A stretch of 64,000 nt of DNA from Adiantum capillus-veneris (Eukaryota; Streptophyta; Polypodiopsida; Polypodiales; Pteridaceae), in NCBI GenBank assembly GCA_014529385.2, contig CM043959.1:7166026-7230025 (forward strand). The letters are read 5' to 3'. Below, piece by piece: positions 22,050 through 33,091 of this stretch. Numbering within the stretch: the first letter of the stretch is position 1; every line of letters starts with the position of its first letter. The position numbers and the translations under genes are program-made. The notes under the pieces were generated by a model, which was not told the origin of the DNA, made no database searches, and saw nothing but the letters and a program-made list of their open reading frames with translations.

Positions 22050-24043
22050 GGGCTAGCTGGTGTTGTTCAGCTTCAGCTTTCAAATCTTGGACTTGTTTCT
22101 GCAGATCGATGATAACGTTTAATCTTTTCTCTAGCTCTCCTTGAAGAGCGTCTATCACCATTTCCAACTCTTTAGCCTTAGCACTGCGGCTAAGTGCTGC
22201 CCATTGCATGTTTTTTTGGTCATTTCCTGCATCTGGTTTGCATATTCATTAACCTGGAGAATTACCTCATCATTGGTCTGCCAGTCTTCAGTTCTTGTGA
22301 GCTGCCTAGATGTTTTGATAGTCTCTTGTGATTCCTTTGGTGGGGCTATGGCGTTTGTTCGTGGTAGCAGTCGGGTTTGTTCTTCCCCTTGAGGTTGTGT
22401 TTTTGTCTCTACTGCTTTGTCTTCTACAAGCTTCGTGGATGCCTTGGCCGTTTCCTGCTGGGTGGTGGTAGACGGTGTGGTTTTTGATTCTTGTGCCTTT
22501 GTTTGCTCAAACCTTGTTGCCTCCTCTGGTTCAAGACTTGCTACCCTTTACGTTCTGGCTCCTTTGCTTTGGTTCGTTCCGTTGTTGCTTGTTGATCAGA
22601 TCCTGCTGCTTCTTGCAATCCAGGTTCTTTTTCTTTAGTTGACTCACCCTTTGTGGTTCTATCTCTTGGTGATGGTGGAGGGCTTGGCATGGGGTGGTCG
22701 TGTTGTTCCGTAGCCAGTGACGATGGTCGGGGAGACATATCACTTTGTTCATGTTGGGTCTCTCCTTGTGTTTTTGCTTCTTTTACATGTTTTTCTTGCT
22801 CGGATGCATCTTCTCTAGCTTTTCTCTCAGCTTCTTGGGCTTGTTTTAGCTTTAATTCTTCCGCTTCCTGGTACATTCTTTCCAGAAATCCTTTGGGTCT
22901 TCTGCTTCTTTCCGTGCAGGGTTCTTTAATCTTAGTCCCTTTAGCTCTTTTGGTACCCACTTTCTAGGGTCCTCGCCTGCAGCTTGGCAGCTTCTTTTGT
23001 AGGTTTCTTTTTCTCGTTCAATCCTCGCCTTTTCCTACTGAGGCTCTTCTTGATGTGCGGCCACTGGCTTCTTCTTCATCTCCTCAAGTGTGACTCTCTT
23101 CTCTTCATTTTCTGAGCTTTCGCTGCTATGTGCTTCATGAGAACTCTTTGAAGATTCTTCATCAGATTTGTAAACTTGTTTTGTGGACCTTGTGGCTCGA
23201 GGAGATGGCTGTGCAGACACAATCCATGTGTTCTGATATGGGACAGGTGGAATTTTTTTTTCCATGCCGACAGCATGGTATGCTATTCTTGTGAGTGCTT
23301 CAGGTGCTCCTAGATAGGTTATCTTGCCCTCTTTTCTTTGTACCCTTTAGTGTGGATAGCACATACTGTGCGTGATCGATGGGTTGCCTGGTTGTCGACT
23401 TTAGCACTTGTGTAAATGTAGTCCAACTGGATTGGGTGTTGTGTACCTTGGCGGTCTCTTTCCTAGAAAGTGAAAGTGTTGATGATATAATCTTGCTGGT
23501 TCTTCCACTTGCTTCTGAATGAGATCAACAAAGGTTGCCGCAATGGTTTCCTTGGTGAAGGTACCTACTATCTTTCTGTCCCTAGCCCTCATGGTCATCC
23601 CTTCTGTCAACAACTTGAGAGCTTCAGACACTATTTCTTTAGTAATCACCACTTCTACCTTGTGCCCTTGCTGGTAAGTAATATGGGATGTTCCATCTTC
23701 CTTGATTGTGGACAAGAGCTCATAATCTTTCTAAAAATCTACACCACATGGCTCTTGTTCGTAGAATTCTCTAAGTCCAAGCCTTCTATTAGCTTCTTTT
23801 TATTTCACGCTTTGCTGTGACATCATAGACCTCTTTTGGCAAAAGTTGTAGCTCTACCTGATGTCCTTCTTCACTTTTGAATCTACCTGTGAAAACCATT
23901 TTGTTGTTCTCCTCAAGTTGTTCTTTCGATAGATAGGTTGCTTTGGCTGTCTTTACTGAAATGGGGTCTAGTCGGTATGGTGGTAGCTCTTGTAGCTTCT
24001 CCTTTTGATAGACCCTCTTCTTGGCCTTTTTTGCAGCTTGCAT
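22050..24043 (-). pseudogene. Unrecognised coiled-coil/charged protein, broken
   Basis: About 2 kb of minus-strand coding sequence starting at an ATG at 24043. The N-terminal block (24043-23789) is globular-looking and basic. After a frameshift and a stop it continues at 23715-23401, where HKVEVVITKEIVSEALKL suggests a helical fold. A Ser/Glu-rich block (23265-23035) and a long Glu/Lys/Gln-rich coiled-coil stretch (22960-22541) follow, and the end (22209-22050) again looks like coiled coil (LQGELEKRLNVIIDLQKQVQ). I do not recognise the family. It has no zinc knuckle or enzyme motif. It resembles the extra ORFs upstream of gag in some Tat/Ogre-type elements only in general character. It ends at the E5 LTR junction. 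Confidence 0.45.
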
Positions 24044-26180
24044 GGCTCCTATTAAGTGAATAGAGTGTCAAACTTAGCAAATTTGACAGATTTTGCTCTG
24101 AAATGTCCTTCAGTGTGAATTACTAACAAATTGATTCCAATTTGCTTCAAATCAATTCTTAAACATGCATAGATGCATAAAAACATGTAAAGATCAAATT
24201 CTTAAAGTTCAAGCAAAAAATTGCACAAAAGTAAATAATCACGATTATTTACAACTGAGGATTTTTTTTAACTTTTTGCAATTTTGGCATTATAGGCTTG
24301 AGGTAAAAATCAAATAGATACTCTGACTGAAGTGTGGGCTCATTTGAGTGCACAGGGTGAGCATGGTGCCAGATTTAGGCTTTTTGTCTCTGAAACAATA
24401 GATATAAAGAAATTTTGAGATTTTGAGCTCCAAATTAGTTCAAACTTGGTCAGTGGGCTTGGGACATCATGTGCTTTGGTCCCATAAGGTCAAAGTTGCA
24501 ATTTTTCCCCATCTTGGCAAAAAAGTAAATAATCACGATTATTAACTTATTCATTAAAATGGACGTTTTTAAAAGCAACTTGGTTTTAGGCATGATGTAG
24601 AATATGTGCATGAGATTTGAGGTGATTAGGATCAAAAAATGTGACAGATAACTCAAAAATTGGTCTGAAAGGACTTCTTTACGTTTTTTGGCAATTTTCC
24701 AACTTATCATTGATCATTTTGGCTCATACTTGAAATGTGGCATGTAATAGGTGTACACAAGTAATAGGTGAGGTGATGATACCATTTTCAAGACAAAATA
24801 TTACAAAAAGTAAATAATTGTGATTATTTACAACAGTCAACTTTTTCTTGCAAAACTTGAAAATTTAGACCTAGACATATTCTATACACCTAAAACAAGT
24901 CCTAAATTGAATTTGATAAAGTTTTGTGTTGCCGGAATCACTTCGTGCTTTGTCGACTCTAAAATCACCGATTTTTGTGGCTACATGGCCTATAGAGTTG
25001 GTTAGTCACTTTTGAGGCTATGGACTTGTCCGCTACATAGTCTTGAAACAACTCATCCAATTTTGGCCCATTTAGAGTCAATTTGACCTCGTATGTCAAA
25101 TTTGATGCTTTGTAGCCTTCGAGTTGTTTTCTGATTTCCGAGGGCTTGGCTTGATTGTTTTTATGAAACCAACTATATACATTGTATATATACCCCTCTC
25201 GATCCTTTCCAAATGGTCAACTATTGGGATAGAAGTGTTCTATTATCTAGGGACATGCTAGAGTTCAAATCTCGTCTGATTTGGTTGAGCTGACAGGCCG
25301 CTATGGTCAATTCTTGGTCGTAGGTCTTTGTGCATTGCTCGGGTTCTAGGGTTTTTCCCAGGGGTTTAAACTAGTTATCGGCCATACAGAAGGGATTATT
25401 GATAAGTATAGAACTTACCCCTCATGTCGTGTGATACGGCGCTGTAAACAAGCGACTGTGGACTCCAGAAAATGCGCACGAAGAAGGTCGAAAAGCTCTC
25501 TCTCCAAAGGCAACAAGTGGAAATGAGGTGATTTTATCCTACCTTGGGTATCTATACTCGGACTTCCTGAACCATTTTTCACCAAATTCCCTTGTTAGTT
25601 CTATTAGTCCATGAAATCTATGTTAAGCTCAAAAATTTCTTCAATCGGATTCATGTAGCTAATTCTGCAAGAATTCTGCAAAAGTAGGTATGGCCGCCTA
25701 ATTTAGGCTTCTCGCTTTCATCTGCCGATTTGATTGAAATTTTTTGTGTCTGTGTCTTGTTCTTCTGATCATCAGCGTATCTCCAATTTCCATCTGAGCT
25801 CATTTGTTATTTATTATTGATTTTTGACTTGTTTATTAAAAAAATCAAAGAAAATAACAAAATGCGCTAAAAAAGCAAAGTAAAAATCAAATAATTAAGA
25901 AAATCCATCGAAAAACACAGCTTTATTGTTTTTTGTTGAATTTCTCCATTTTTATATCTTAATATCAAGAAAAATGATAAAAATTATTAAAACAGGATAA
26001 ATTTTGATGATTTTTTGATAGTATACACTATTTACACTCATCGGGGAGATTTTATCAGTTAAATTTCCCTTGTTGATGATTTATAAGGCATTATTAGGTA
26101 ATTTTGCAAAAATCATACATTAGCATTAAACTTTTTCCTCTCTCTTCAAACATTGTCCTTTATTACTTAGATCCCTTCCA
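24044..26180. other. Non-coding AT-rich stretch
   Basis: No gene is visible on either strand. Contents are three spaced palindromes (24231-24831) and low-complexity A/T between 25790 and 26010. By position it would be the 3' untranslated region and possible LTR of E2 (minus strand) or the leader of the neighbouring pseudogene. I could not find a matching LTR partner. Confidence 0.45.
24231..24831. repeat. Three palindromic motifs at ~290-bp spacing
   Basis: GTAAATAATCACGATTATTTAC at 24231-24252, GTAAATAATCACGATTATTAAC at 24525, and GTAAATAATTGTGATTATTTAC at 24810. Ten-base arms face each other across a 2-base centre. Spacing is 294 and 285 bp, suggesting three degenerate units of a tandem repeat. 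Confidence 0.7.
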
Positions 26181-27300
26181 CCCCTCCTAGATGGCGTACT
26201 CCGGGACGACTGTGTGCATGGATTGAACAATCGTGTCTATGCATAGCCTTGGTTGGCTCTACCATGCTTTGAAGATCAATGCAGTTCAAACCATCATGCT
26301 GTGCAAAAGTTGGATCTTGAGTAATTAACTCAAGGATTTCTGATGTCTAGGTTTTTTGATTCTTTCTTCCAAAGAGAAAATCTTGTAGCTTGTGTGCTCT
26401 TTGCTTGATTGTACCATCAGGATGCTTTGGCATGCTAATTTCCTAAGTTTTTGGTATCACTAGTGATTGTTGTTGAGATTTTAGCCGCCATTGATATCTC
26501 AGTTTGTCTTGGTCAGAATGATGTTGTTGAGTCTTCTGAGACTTAACTCTCCATTGCTTGATCGATTTTACAGTTTGCGGAGAAGATAAATGCTCTTTTT
26601 TCTTTTGAATCCATTTTGTGTTAGGTTCCTTGCTCGGAGATGCTCATCTCTGTGTTTTGAACCTTGGAACCGTCTTCGATATTGTCGATGATGATTTGGG
26701 CACCCAGATTTGAATAGGCTTGTCCTTAAGCTGTGCTTTTGGTACCCAAATTTTCCTGACTCCTTGCATCTACTTGTAGCAGTTTCTTGTCGATAGGATG
26801 GAGAAGATTGTTTTCTTTGTGGATTGGTAACCTCCTTTCCATTACTCCTTGCTTTGTGCAATTGAAACAATGAGTTGTCTGCCTTTAGGTGATAGCTTGA
26901 GTTGATTGGTATCCCAATCTGGTACTGCCTTGTAAGACCGCATCGAGAGAATTCCAAGAATCATTGTCTCATTCATGTGTTCATCTGGTAATCATAAAAA
27001 CTAATGAGGAAATGAACATCCATGTACTATCACATTCAAGTTGACTACTCCCAATGTTGGTGTTGGGTTCTTGTTGCTTCCCTTGATAGTCGCTATTCCT
27101 GTTGTCAAAGACTGTTGTATGTGGGATAACTGATTGCATTTACTCGAGCTCTTGTGTCAACTAATTCATTTGTGCTATGATTGTTCAATTGTACTTTGAT
27201 GCGAAGGTCCATTCCATCTAACCATTCATCATCTGTTGACACAGCATCTTTCTGCAATTCATAATTTCGGTCATTTATCTCCAGAGTGTTAATGGGAATA
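26180..27300 (-). pseudogene. E2 post-integrase ORF: second retropepsin-like domain and WVPK-repeat tail
   Basis: It begins about 90 bp after integrase. A DDEWLDGMDLRIKVQLNN segment leads to ELVDTRARVNAIS (active-site triad DTRA), then MILGILSMRSYKAVPDWD, the two hallmarks of a retropepsin fold. Further on a polar tail repeats the pentapeptide IWVPK twice (near 26740 and 26705). E1 (15648) and E7 (60.3-59.2 kb) carry homologous ORFs at the corresponding place. Frameshifts and stops break it. Missing the catalytic Gly, it is unlikely to be an active protease. Confidence 0.6.
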
Positions 27301-27304
27301 GTAT

Positions 27305-29043
27305 TTGTTGATTCTTGAGAGCAGCTTTCCTTTTGAGTACTCGAAGCCGAGATTCTTCTTGAGCTTCATCAATAACGTGTTGTCGTTTTATCTTTCTTTG
27401 CTTAGTTGCATGCATCCTTCTAGTAATTCATTGGTTAGTGGCAAATTGTACTTCTTTAATCGACATCCGCTAATCCAATTAGCCATTGGTTCACCATCTA
27501 GGGTGGACAACTTAATCGCTCCACTTGGAGATACATCTTTAATGATAAACGGTCCGTTTCTGTTTTTCTTAAACTTGGGAATGTGTTGCTCAAGGGAATA
27601 GACAAAAACTAAGTCCCCTTTTTTGAAAATTTTTGTAATTAGATGGGAATCAAAAAAGTGTTTTTGTTTTTGTTTTTTCTTTTGTGCATAGATGTGAGCT
27701 ACAACAGTTAGCCTATGCTCATCTAGCTTTTCTAAATCTTCAAGTCTTTCTGACAATTCATGTCCAGTCCAGTCAAGATTCTTAGCTACTCTTAGTGTCG
27801 GCAATAGAAATTCTATTGGCAATATGGCATCAAGACCATAAACAAGGTTAAAGGGTGTAGCATTTAAAGCTGTTTTGAGTGAAACTTGATAAGCCCATAG
27901 AGCTGCTTGGAGATTCATTTCTCAATCTGTCCTTCCTGAACTAACCACTTTAGTCAAAACCAAGCTAAGAATTTTATTCGTATGCTCAGCTTGTCCGTTT
28001 GCTTGTGGGTGATAGGGAGCTGATTTGTTATAGATGACCATAAATTCATTAAGCAGATACTTGATTACCTCATTGAGGAAATGAGTTTCCCTATCACTGA
28101 CTATTTCTATTGACAGTCCATATCTTGTAAATACATACTCATATAAGAATGCGGCAGTGGTTCTGGCATCATTCTTTTGAGTTGCTTTAGCCTCAGTCCA
28201 CTTGGTCAAATAGTCCATAGCTATAATGATATATTGAGCTTGGGTTCTATAAGCAGGTGGCTGTATTGGCCCAACAAAATCTATACCCCATTTTGCGAAA
28301 GCTCTAGCTCCCATCATTGGTCATGCTATCTACACGGGTTGGCATTTTTGCTCGCTGACAAGCATCACACATTCCAACATATTCTTTGGCATCTGCAAAA
28401 AGTTTTGGCCACCATATGCCTGCCATTAAGATTGCTCTTGCGGTGGTCTCACTAGAAAAGTGACCTCCAGCTAATCCAACATGTGCTTGTTCTATAATGG
28501 GAATATATTCGTCTTCATTTTCACAAAGACATAAATGTTGATCCTTACCTCTCTGATACAATTGGTTGCCAATAAGAGAATATTCCCTTACTTCAGTTTC
28601 AATTGTTCTTTGACGGCGTTTACTCATATCCTCGGGAAATGTTTGGTAAGTGACTAGATAGTTACTCCACTTAGGAACAGGTAACATTGGAACAATGTTA
28701 CATGAGGTATGGGTGTTTGTTTTTGACATTAAGGAAAATCCTTTACAAAATAATGAACATCACTCCTCATAGTTGGCCAATATACTCCAAGTCTCAAGAT
28801 CCTTTGCATAGTCTGGTCTTCCGCAAAGTGAAGTCCTACTATGGTAATATGTACTTGACTTAGGTATTGGGTTTTCTCTTCATGATTAATGCACAACAAC
28901 AATATTCCATCTCAATTTCTTTTGTATAGCATACCGGCTAGTAACTGATACATAGCCGATTGCTCAATTAATCCGATTGTGATAGGAACTGGTATTTGCA
29001 AATCCACTTGAGCTATGGTAATCAATGATACCATATTTTCTGA
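27305..29043 (-). pseudogene. E2 integrase
   Basis: Inserts element DNA into the genome. Read from 29043 down: spacer beginning SENMVSLITIAQVD, continuous with 37774; a zinc-binding domain (AHVGLAGGHF, then CDACQRAKMP, all four HHCC ligands present); a catalytic core with WGIDFVGPIQ, VSDRETHFL and NGQAEHTNK, so the D,D,E set is complete; and a C-terminal domain (27918-27388) with a GPFIIKDVSPSGAIKLSTLD barrel-like segment. Frame changes near 28730-28910, 28310 and 27920 break it, yet it is much less decayed than in E1. E3 separates it from RT/RNase H. Confidence 0.88.
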
Positions 29044-30187
29044 TGTCAGGAGTTTTTTTGGAGCAAGGGATTGCGCATATGTACATACACATGCATGGTG
29101 CATCGAATAAAGGATTTCCCAATTTCCATAGCCAGGTGGTTACGTGGGGCCCACGTGTGTACAGGTAGGATAAGGTGTACATAGTGCAACGATTTTCACT
29201 ATTACCAGTACCAGTGTGTTTTTTCTACAATAAGGAGGAGTTGGTAGTGCGTAAAACTTCTCGAGGAAGCTATCCGCGGGCCGACGACATGAGGTAAGCA
29301 GGTGCGTCAGATGGCATCGAGTGGCGTCAGGAGGTCGAACGGGGTCAATACTTGCACGCGGAGAAGTACGGACACGACGTGGGTGTTTTCTTGTGATACT
29401 TATGTAGAAAGGTCATCATAAGGACCAATTTTTGGGGCCACTTCACGTGGTTGCGGGATGCATTATTGGGAAAAACTGAGTGCCAGGTGTGCGGATGATG
29501 CAAAAAGGTGACAACTATGCACTGCGAGGTCAGTTTTTGGCCTGTTCGGGGTCCGTTTGAGGTCATCTAAAAGGCCACGGGTGCCCAACTAATAAAGATA
29601 AGTGTGGGAACTGAAAAAAGAGAGAGAAGACCAGAAAAAACGTGGAGAAGAGAGGAAGAACAGCCGCAGGTGTGTTTTTGGGGTTTTCGGAGCCTGTTTT
29701 GGCCGTAAACTGCTCATCCGAGGTCGGATTTGAGCACTTTGACATTGTAGACTGGGGTTTTGGGCCGTTCCGGACGCGATGGAGCTGTCCATTTTGCCAA
29801 ATTCCTCACTCTTTTTCTGCTGTTTTTCTTTGTAATCTTCTCCGGTGAGTGAAGCCTCTGCTTAACTTTGTGGTTGTATCTGGTGTATTTCTTCAATATT
29901 GTGTGAGCTATTTGCCCCATTGGTGTTGGCCCAAGCTCAATTGTATCTAAACATCAGAAATTCTCTTCTTTGAGCTGTGATTTTTGGGTGTGTGTGTGTG
30001 TGTGTGTCTGTGTGGAGTGGGCAAGTGGATAGTCTCTCTCCTCTCACTCCAGAGGTGTGTTCCCTGTCTCGGCCAGGTGTGTTGTGTAAGCCGAGTGGTG
30101 CCCCATAGTGTGTGTGTGTGTGTATCATTCCAAGAGTGTGTATCGGGTCATTATAGAGGCGCTGTGTGTGTTTTCATCCCGCTCACA
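29044..30187 (+). repeat. E3 5' LTR
   Basis: TGTCAGG...CTCACA. The first ~595 bp are about 98% identical to the 3' LTR and the remainder only about 88% by eye, a sharp change near 29640. Near 29590 it has AATAAAGATAAG where the 3' LTR has AATAAATATAAG, so the TATA box looks damaged in this copy. A GT microsatellite lies at 29987-30009. Confidence 0.92.
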
Positions 30188-30193
30188 TTCTTT

Positions 30194-30211
30194 TGGCGCC
30201 CCCACAGAGGA
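30194..30211 (+). other. E3 primer-binding site
   Basis: TGGCGCCCCCACAGAGGA, six bases after the LTR. The TGGCGCC start is typical of Tat-lineage elements; I have not assigned the tRNA. Confidence 0.6.
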
Positions 30212-31264
30212 TCTTCTTCGAGTACCGTCTGCTTCGAGCTTCAAGCTTTGAGATTCGGGATTAAAGGTTGCAGACTATAGGTTACAGGTTACAGGTTATA
30301 GGTTACAGGGATAGGTACAGGTACAGGTGATTCACACAGGTACAGGTAGCTGGAGTACAGTGATATACTAGCAGTGGTGTCACTTGCAGTTGTTGTGGGT
30401 ATGCATCACTTGGCGCTTGTTTGAGCGCATTGTCTATTGGATTGTACGTTACTTGTGGAAACTGCCATTGTACGCCTTTGTGGAGCCATACTTGGGTTTT
30501 ATTTGGCAGTCCCAACCATTTCTAAGACGTGGTCTGGAAGATAGTCATTTCTGAGACTTGACTATACGCGATTTGCATTAGCCTTCATGTGAGGGTCGAT
30601 AGTGAGGTTTTTATTGAGCTGGGGGATTCTCAAATGTGGAGATCCTTTCGGTGATACAGGTAGCTGGAGCACCCTTTTCGTGACCTCGCCATAGGCTATG
30701 TACTAGTGAGTCCTATTTGATGCTCGGGTTCTATTGTTGATAGTTTATGCATACATATACAGTCTATATTTTGGGTTCCTACTGCTCTACTTCTGGGGAA
30801 ACTCTGCCAAAATTTTTCCGAGTTGTGATGGTTGGTTTTTTGGTCTTTTGAGCCATTTATGCTGTGATGCTGCTGAAATTTTGGCAAAATCAGAGGATAA
30901 GTCAGGTGTGCCTTCTTGGGAGCTGCATGGTTGGCTTTAATGGATGATCAAAATGGCCCTCAATTCACTCCTTTTCATTTAACTTAAAGAAAATCCAGAT
31001 AAATGTTCATGTGTCCAGGAAGATCTTTTTCCAGGAGCGCATAGTCTTCATGTTCGGGCCAAGAAGATTAAGGGAGATACTGGAATGTCCTTTGCCTGTT
31101 GTAATTCCGATGATTAACTATGAAAACTCATTTGATGCGCATGTGTTTTTCCTTATCTAAAGCTGTGAGCTCCATTGAAGTTTCTGGGAATTGAGTCAGT
31201 AAAAGTTTTGGGTTCTTGCACGTGTGTTCAAAGGGGTTCTCAAAGCATTGTAACTTGGGTAGCC
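30212..31264 (+). other. E3 leader, with segment shared with the copia element
   Basis: About 1 kb without coding signal. 30265-30330 has heptamer-like GGTTACA repeats. 30412-30712 is homologous to the minus strand of 42664-42365 inside the copia leader; shared blocks include GTTTGAGCGC, TTTCTGAGACT, GAGGGTCGATAG, CGGTGATACAGGTAGCTGGAG (first 20 bases given elsewhere) and CCTCGCCATAGG. The motif TACAGGTAGCTGGAG occurs twice here (near 30341 and 30655). Confidence 0.75.
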
Positions 31265-32119
31265 ATGGCTTTCTCTTATCCGGAGTTTCATGGAAGAAGT
31301 GATGAAGATGTGGAAGATTTTTTGGAAAAGATGGAGGTTGCCTGCATTAGCAACCAGATTCATGACCCTGCGCAGATGTTACGTCTTCTCCAAATTTGTT
31401 TGAAGAGTGATGCACGAGTCTGGTCCAAAACATTTGAAGAGGAGTTGCGTGCAGCGGATCCACCTGTAAGATTGAGTTGGGACAATCTACGGCATGGGTT
31501 GGAAGTGGAGTTTGTGAAGATAGAAGATCCTGACAAAGTGTGGCAAGAAGTACAAGCTTTGGTGCAAAAGGAAGGTGAGCCAGTAGATGCGTACATACGT
31601 AAGTTCTCATTGGCATGGGAGCGGATGTGCAAGGCCTTAACACCACAAGTACCCCCACCTGACATGATGAAGAAGGACAGGTTCTTGGCTGGTCTTTGGG
31701 AGAATATACGTTGCAGAGTGGAGCTAATGAAGCCTAGGACATATGAAGATGCACTAAAGGTAGCAAGGAACAAAGAGTGGAAGTTGAGGAAAATGAGCCA
31801 GTTAGGGGTGGAGTCTTTGCCCATGAGGTTTGAATTTCAGCCTCTAGAGTCTTTACAAGGTCGCATGTCAGGGGTTCATCATGAACCAGTGGTTCCTGTT
31901 ACTACTCAGGTTATGCCAGCAGTGGTCACTACATCGGTGCAAGATGATGGGCTAAGGCAAGACATGAGGCAAGTGGTAGATTTGATGAAGAATCTCAGCC
32001 TAAACATGCTAGGTCAAGTGGGAAATAATCGAGGCCGAGGGACGTATGCAAATCAGCCAGGAGGTGAAGAAAGACCTAGGAATGGTGTTGGACAAAGCAA
32101 TGGTAGGTTTTGGAGGTAG
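31265..32119 (+). CDS. gag: E3 gag, capsid part
   Basis: Structural protein of the virus-like particle. Start chosen at ATG 31265 (MAFSYPEFHGRSDEDVEDFL); the frame is open further up to 31175. The retrotransposon gag domain covers about residues 10-190, with segments such as FVKIEDPDKVWQEVQAL, MMKKDRFLAGLWENIRCRVE and MKPRTYEDALKVARNKEWKL. A Gly/Arg/Asn-rich tail ends in a TAG at 32117-32119, in the same frame as the zinc knuckle that follows nine bases later. The stop would cut gag off before the nucleocapsid unless it is read through. CAG to TAG would explain it. Confidence 0.88.
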   Translation: MAFSYPEFHGRSDEDVEDFLEKMEVACISNQIHDPAQMLRLLQICLKSDARVWSKTFEEELRAADPPVRLSWDNLRHGLEVEFVKIEDPDKVWQEVQALVQKEGEPVDAYIRKFSLAWERMCKALTPQVPPPDMMKKDRFLAGLWENIRCRVELMKPRTYEDALKVARNKEWKLRKMSQLGVESLPMRFEFQPLESLQGRMSGVHHEPVVPVTTQVMPAVVTTSVQDDGLRQDMRQVVDLMKNLSLNMLGQVGNNRGRGTYANQPGGEERPRNGVGQSNGRFWR

Positions 32120-33091
32120 ACGCCCACATGTTATAATTGTGGAGAGTTGGGTCACATCAGTCCGCAATGTGATAAGCCACCAAGGATGGGGGGAGACATG
32201 TATCCATTGCCAAGACAGGTGTTAACTAAGTCAAATGATTATGACATCGAAATTAAGGGAGATGAAGGAACCAGTGGATTAACCCAAGAGGAAAAGGGAA
32301 AGACAAAAGTGCTAAGTGTAGTCACCTTGGAGAAGGCATCAAATCTAGAGGATACATTAGTGATGCCTATTGGGAAGAGGACCACAGAGGATAATGAAGG
32401 AAGAAGTGCCCCAGGTCCTAGTAAGAAGAAAGGAAAGATCCATGAAGGCGAGGATGTCAAGGCCAAGAGGAAAAGGAAAGCTCGTCGAAAGTTTCATGTT
32501 TCAGATTTTCCACTAGGGGATGGGCAATTAAGCTATGACTTGAAGGAGGATCTGACGAGCAGGAAGGCATATGTTACTTTTGGGTATCTTATAGAGATGG
32601 TGCCTAAGCTAAAGCGACAGTGGAAGAGGATGGTTAACCCAATGGAGAAAGAGCCAGAGAGAGGTTCAGTAAAGGTGTTGGCAATGGATGAGCTACCAGA
32701 CATTTGTCCAATAGTAGATGTGTGGCATAATAGGAAAAATTTGGGACAAGGTTATGTGGATGGCGGAGCCCAAATATGCGTCATAACACACTCATGCGTT
32801 GAGAAGATGGGTCTCACAGTGGCTGGGGTGTCAGGTTTTCGGATCAGATTGGCAAACCATCAAAAAGTAAAATGCTTGGGTGTTGTAAAGAGCTTAGAAG
32901 TGGAGGCATATGATGCAAAGGCAGTGGTTGATTTTCATGTGATGTCAGCAGGGTTGGGAGCATATCCTATTATACTGGGCAGACCATGGTTACGTGCAAT
33001 GGGAGCTGTTCAAGATTGGCGACATGGTACGATTAGCCTCTATCGAAAGACAGGTACCAAGAAGCTTTATAATATGGACACAAGGAAATGA
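32120..33091 (+). CDS. E3 nucleocapsid and aspartic protease
   Basis: Continues the gag frame after the TAG. A zinc knuckle CYNCGELGHISPQC (perfect CX2CX4HX4C) begins at 32129 and binds the RNA genome. A Lys/Glu-rich linker follows. The protease domain has its catalytic Asp at 32759 in VDGGAQICVI (DGGA in place of DTGA, which is frequent in Tat-type proteases) and ends with YPIILGRPWLRAMGAVQDW. The frame stops at TGA 33089-33091; CGA to TGA would explain it. No frameshift separates it from gag or from RT. Confidence 0.85.
   Translation, partial: TPTCYNCGELGHISPQCDKPPRMGGDMYPLPRQVLTKSNDYDIEIKGDEGTSGLTQEEKGKTKVLSVVTLEKASNLEDTLVMPIGKRTTEDNEGRSAPGPSKKKGKIHEGEDVKAKRKRKARRKFHVSDFPLGDGQLSYDLKEDLTSRKAYVTFGYLIEMVPKLKRQWKRMVNPMEKEPERGSVKVLAMDELPDICPIVDVWHNRKNLGQGYVDGGAQICVITHSCVEKMGLTVAGVSGFRIRLANHQKVKCLGVVKSLEVEAYDAKAVVDFHVMSAGLGAYPIILGRPWLRAMGAVQDWRHGTISLYRKTGTKKLYNMDTRK

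Noticed and set aside
30265-30335. GGTTACA-type repeats as interstitial telomere
   Set aside because: Irregular units and not the plant TTTAGGG repeat; part of the E3 leader.
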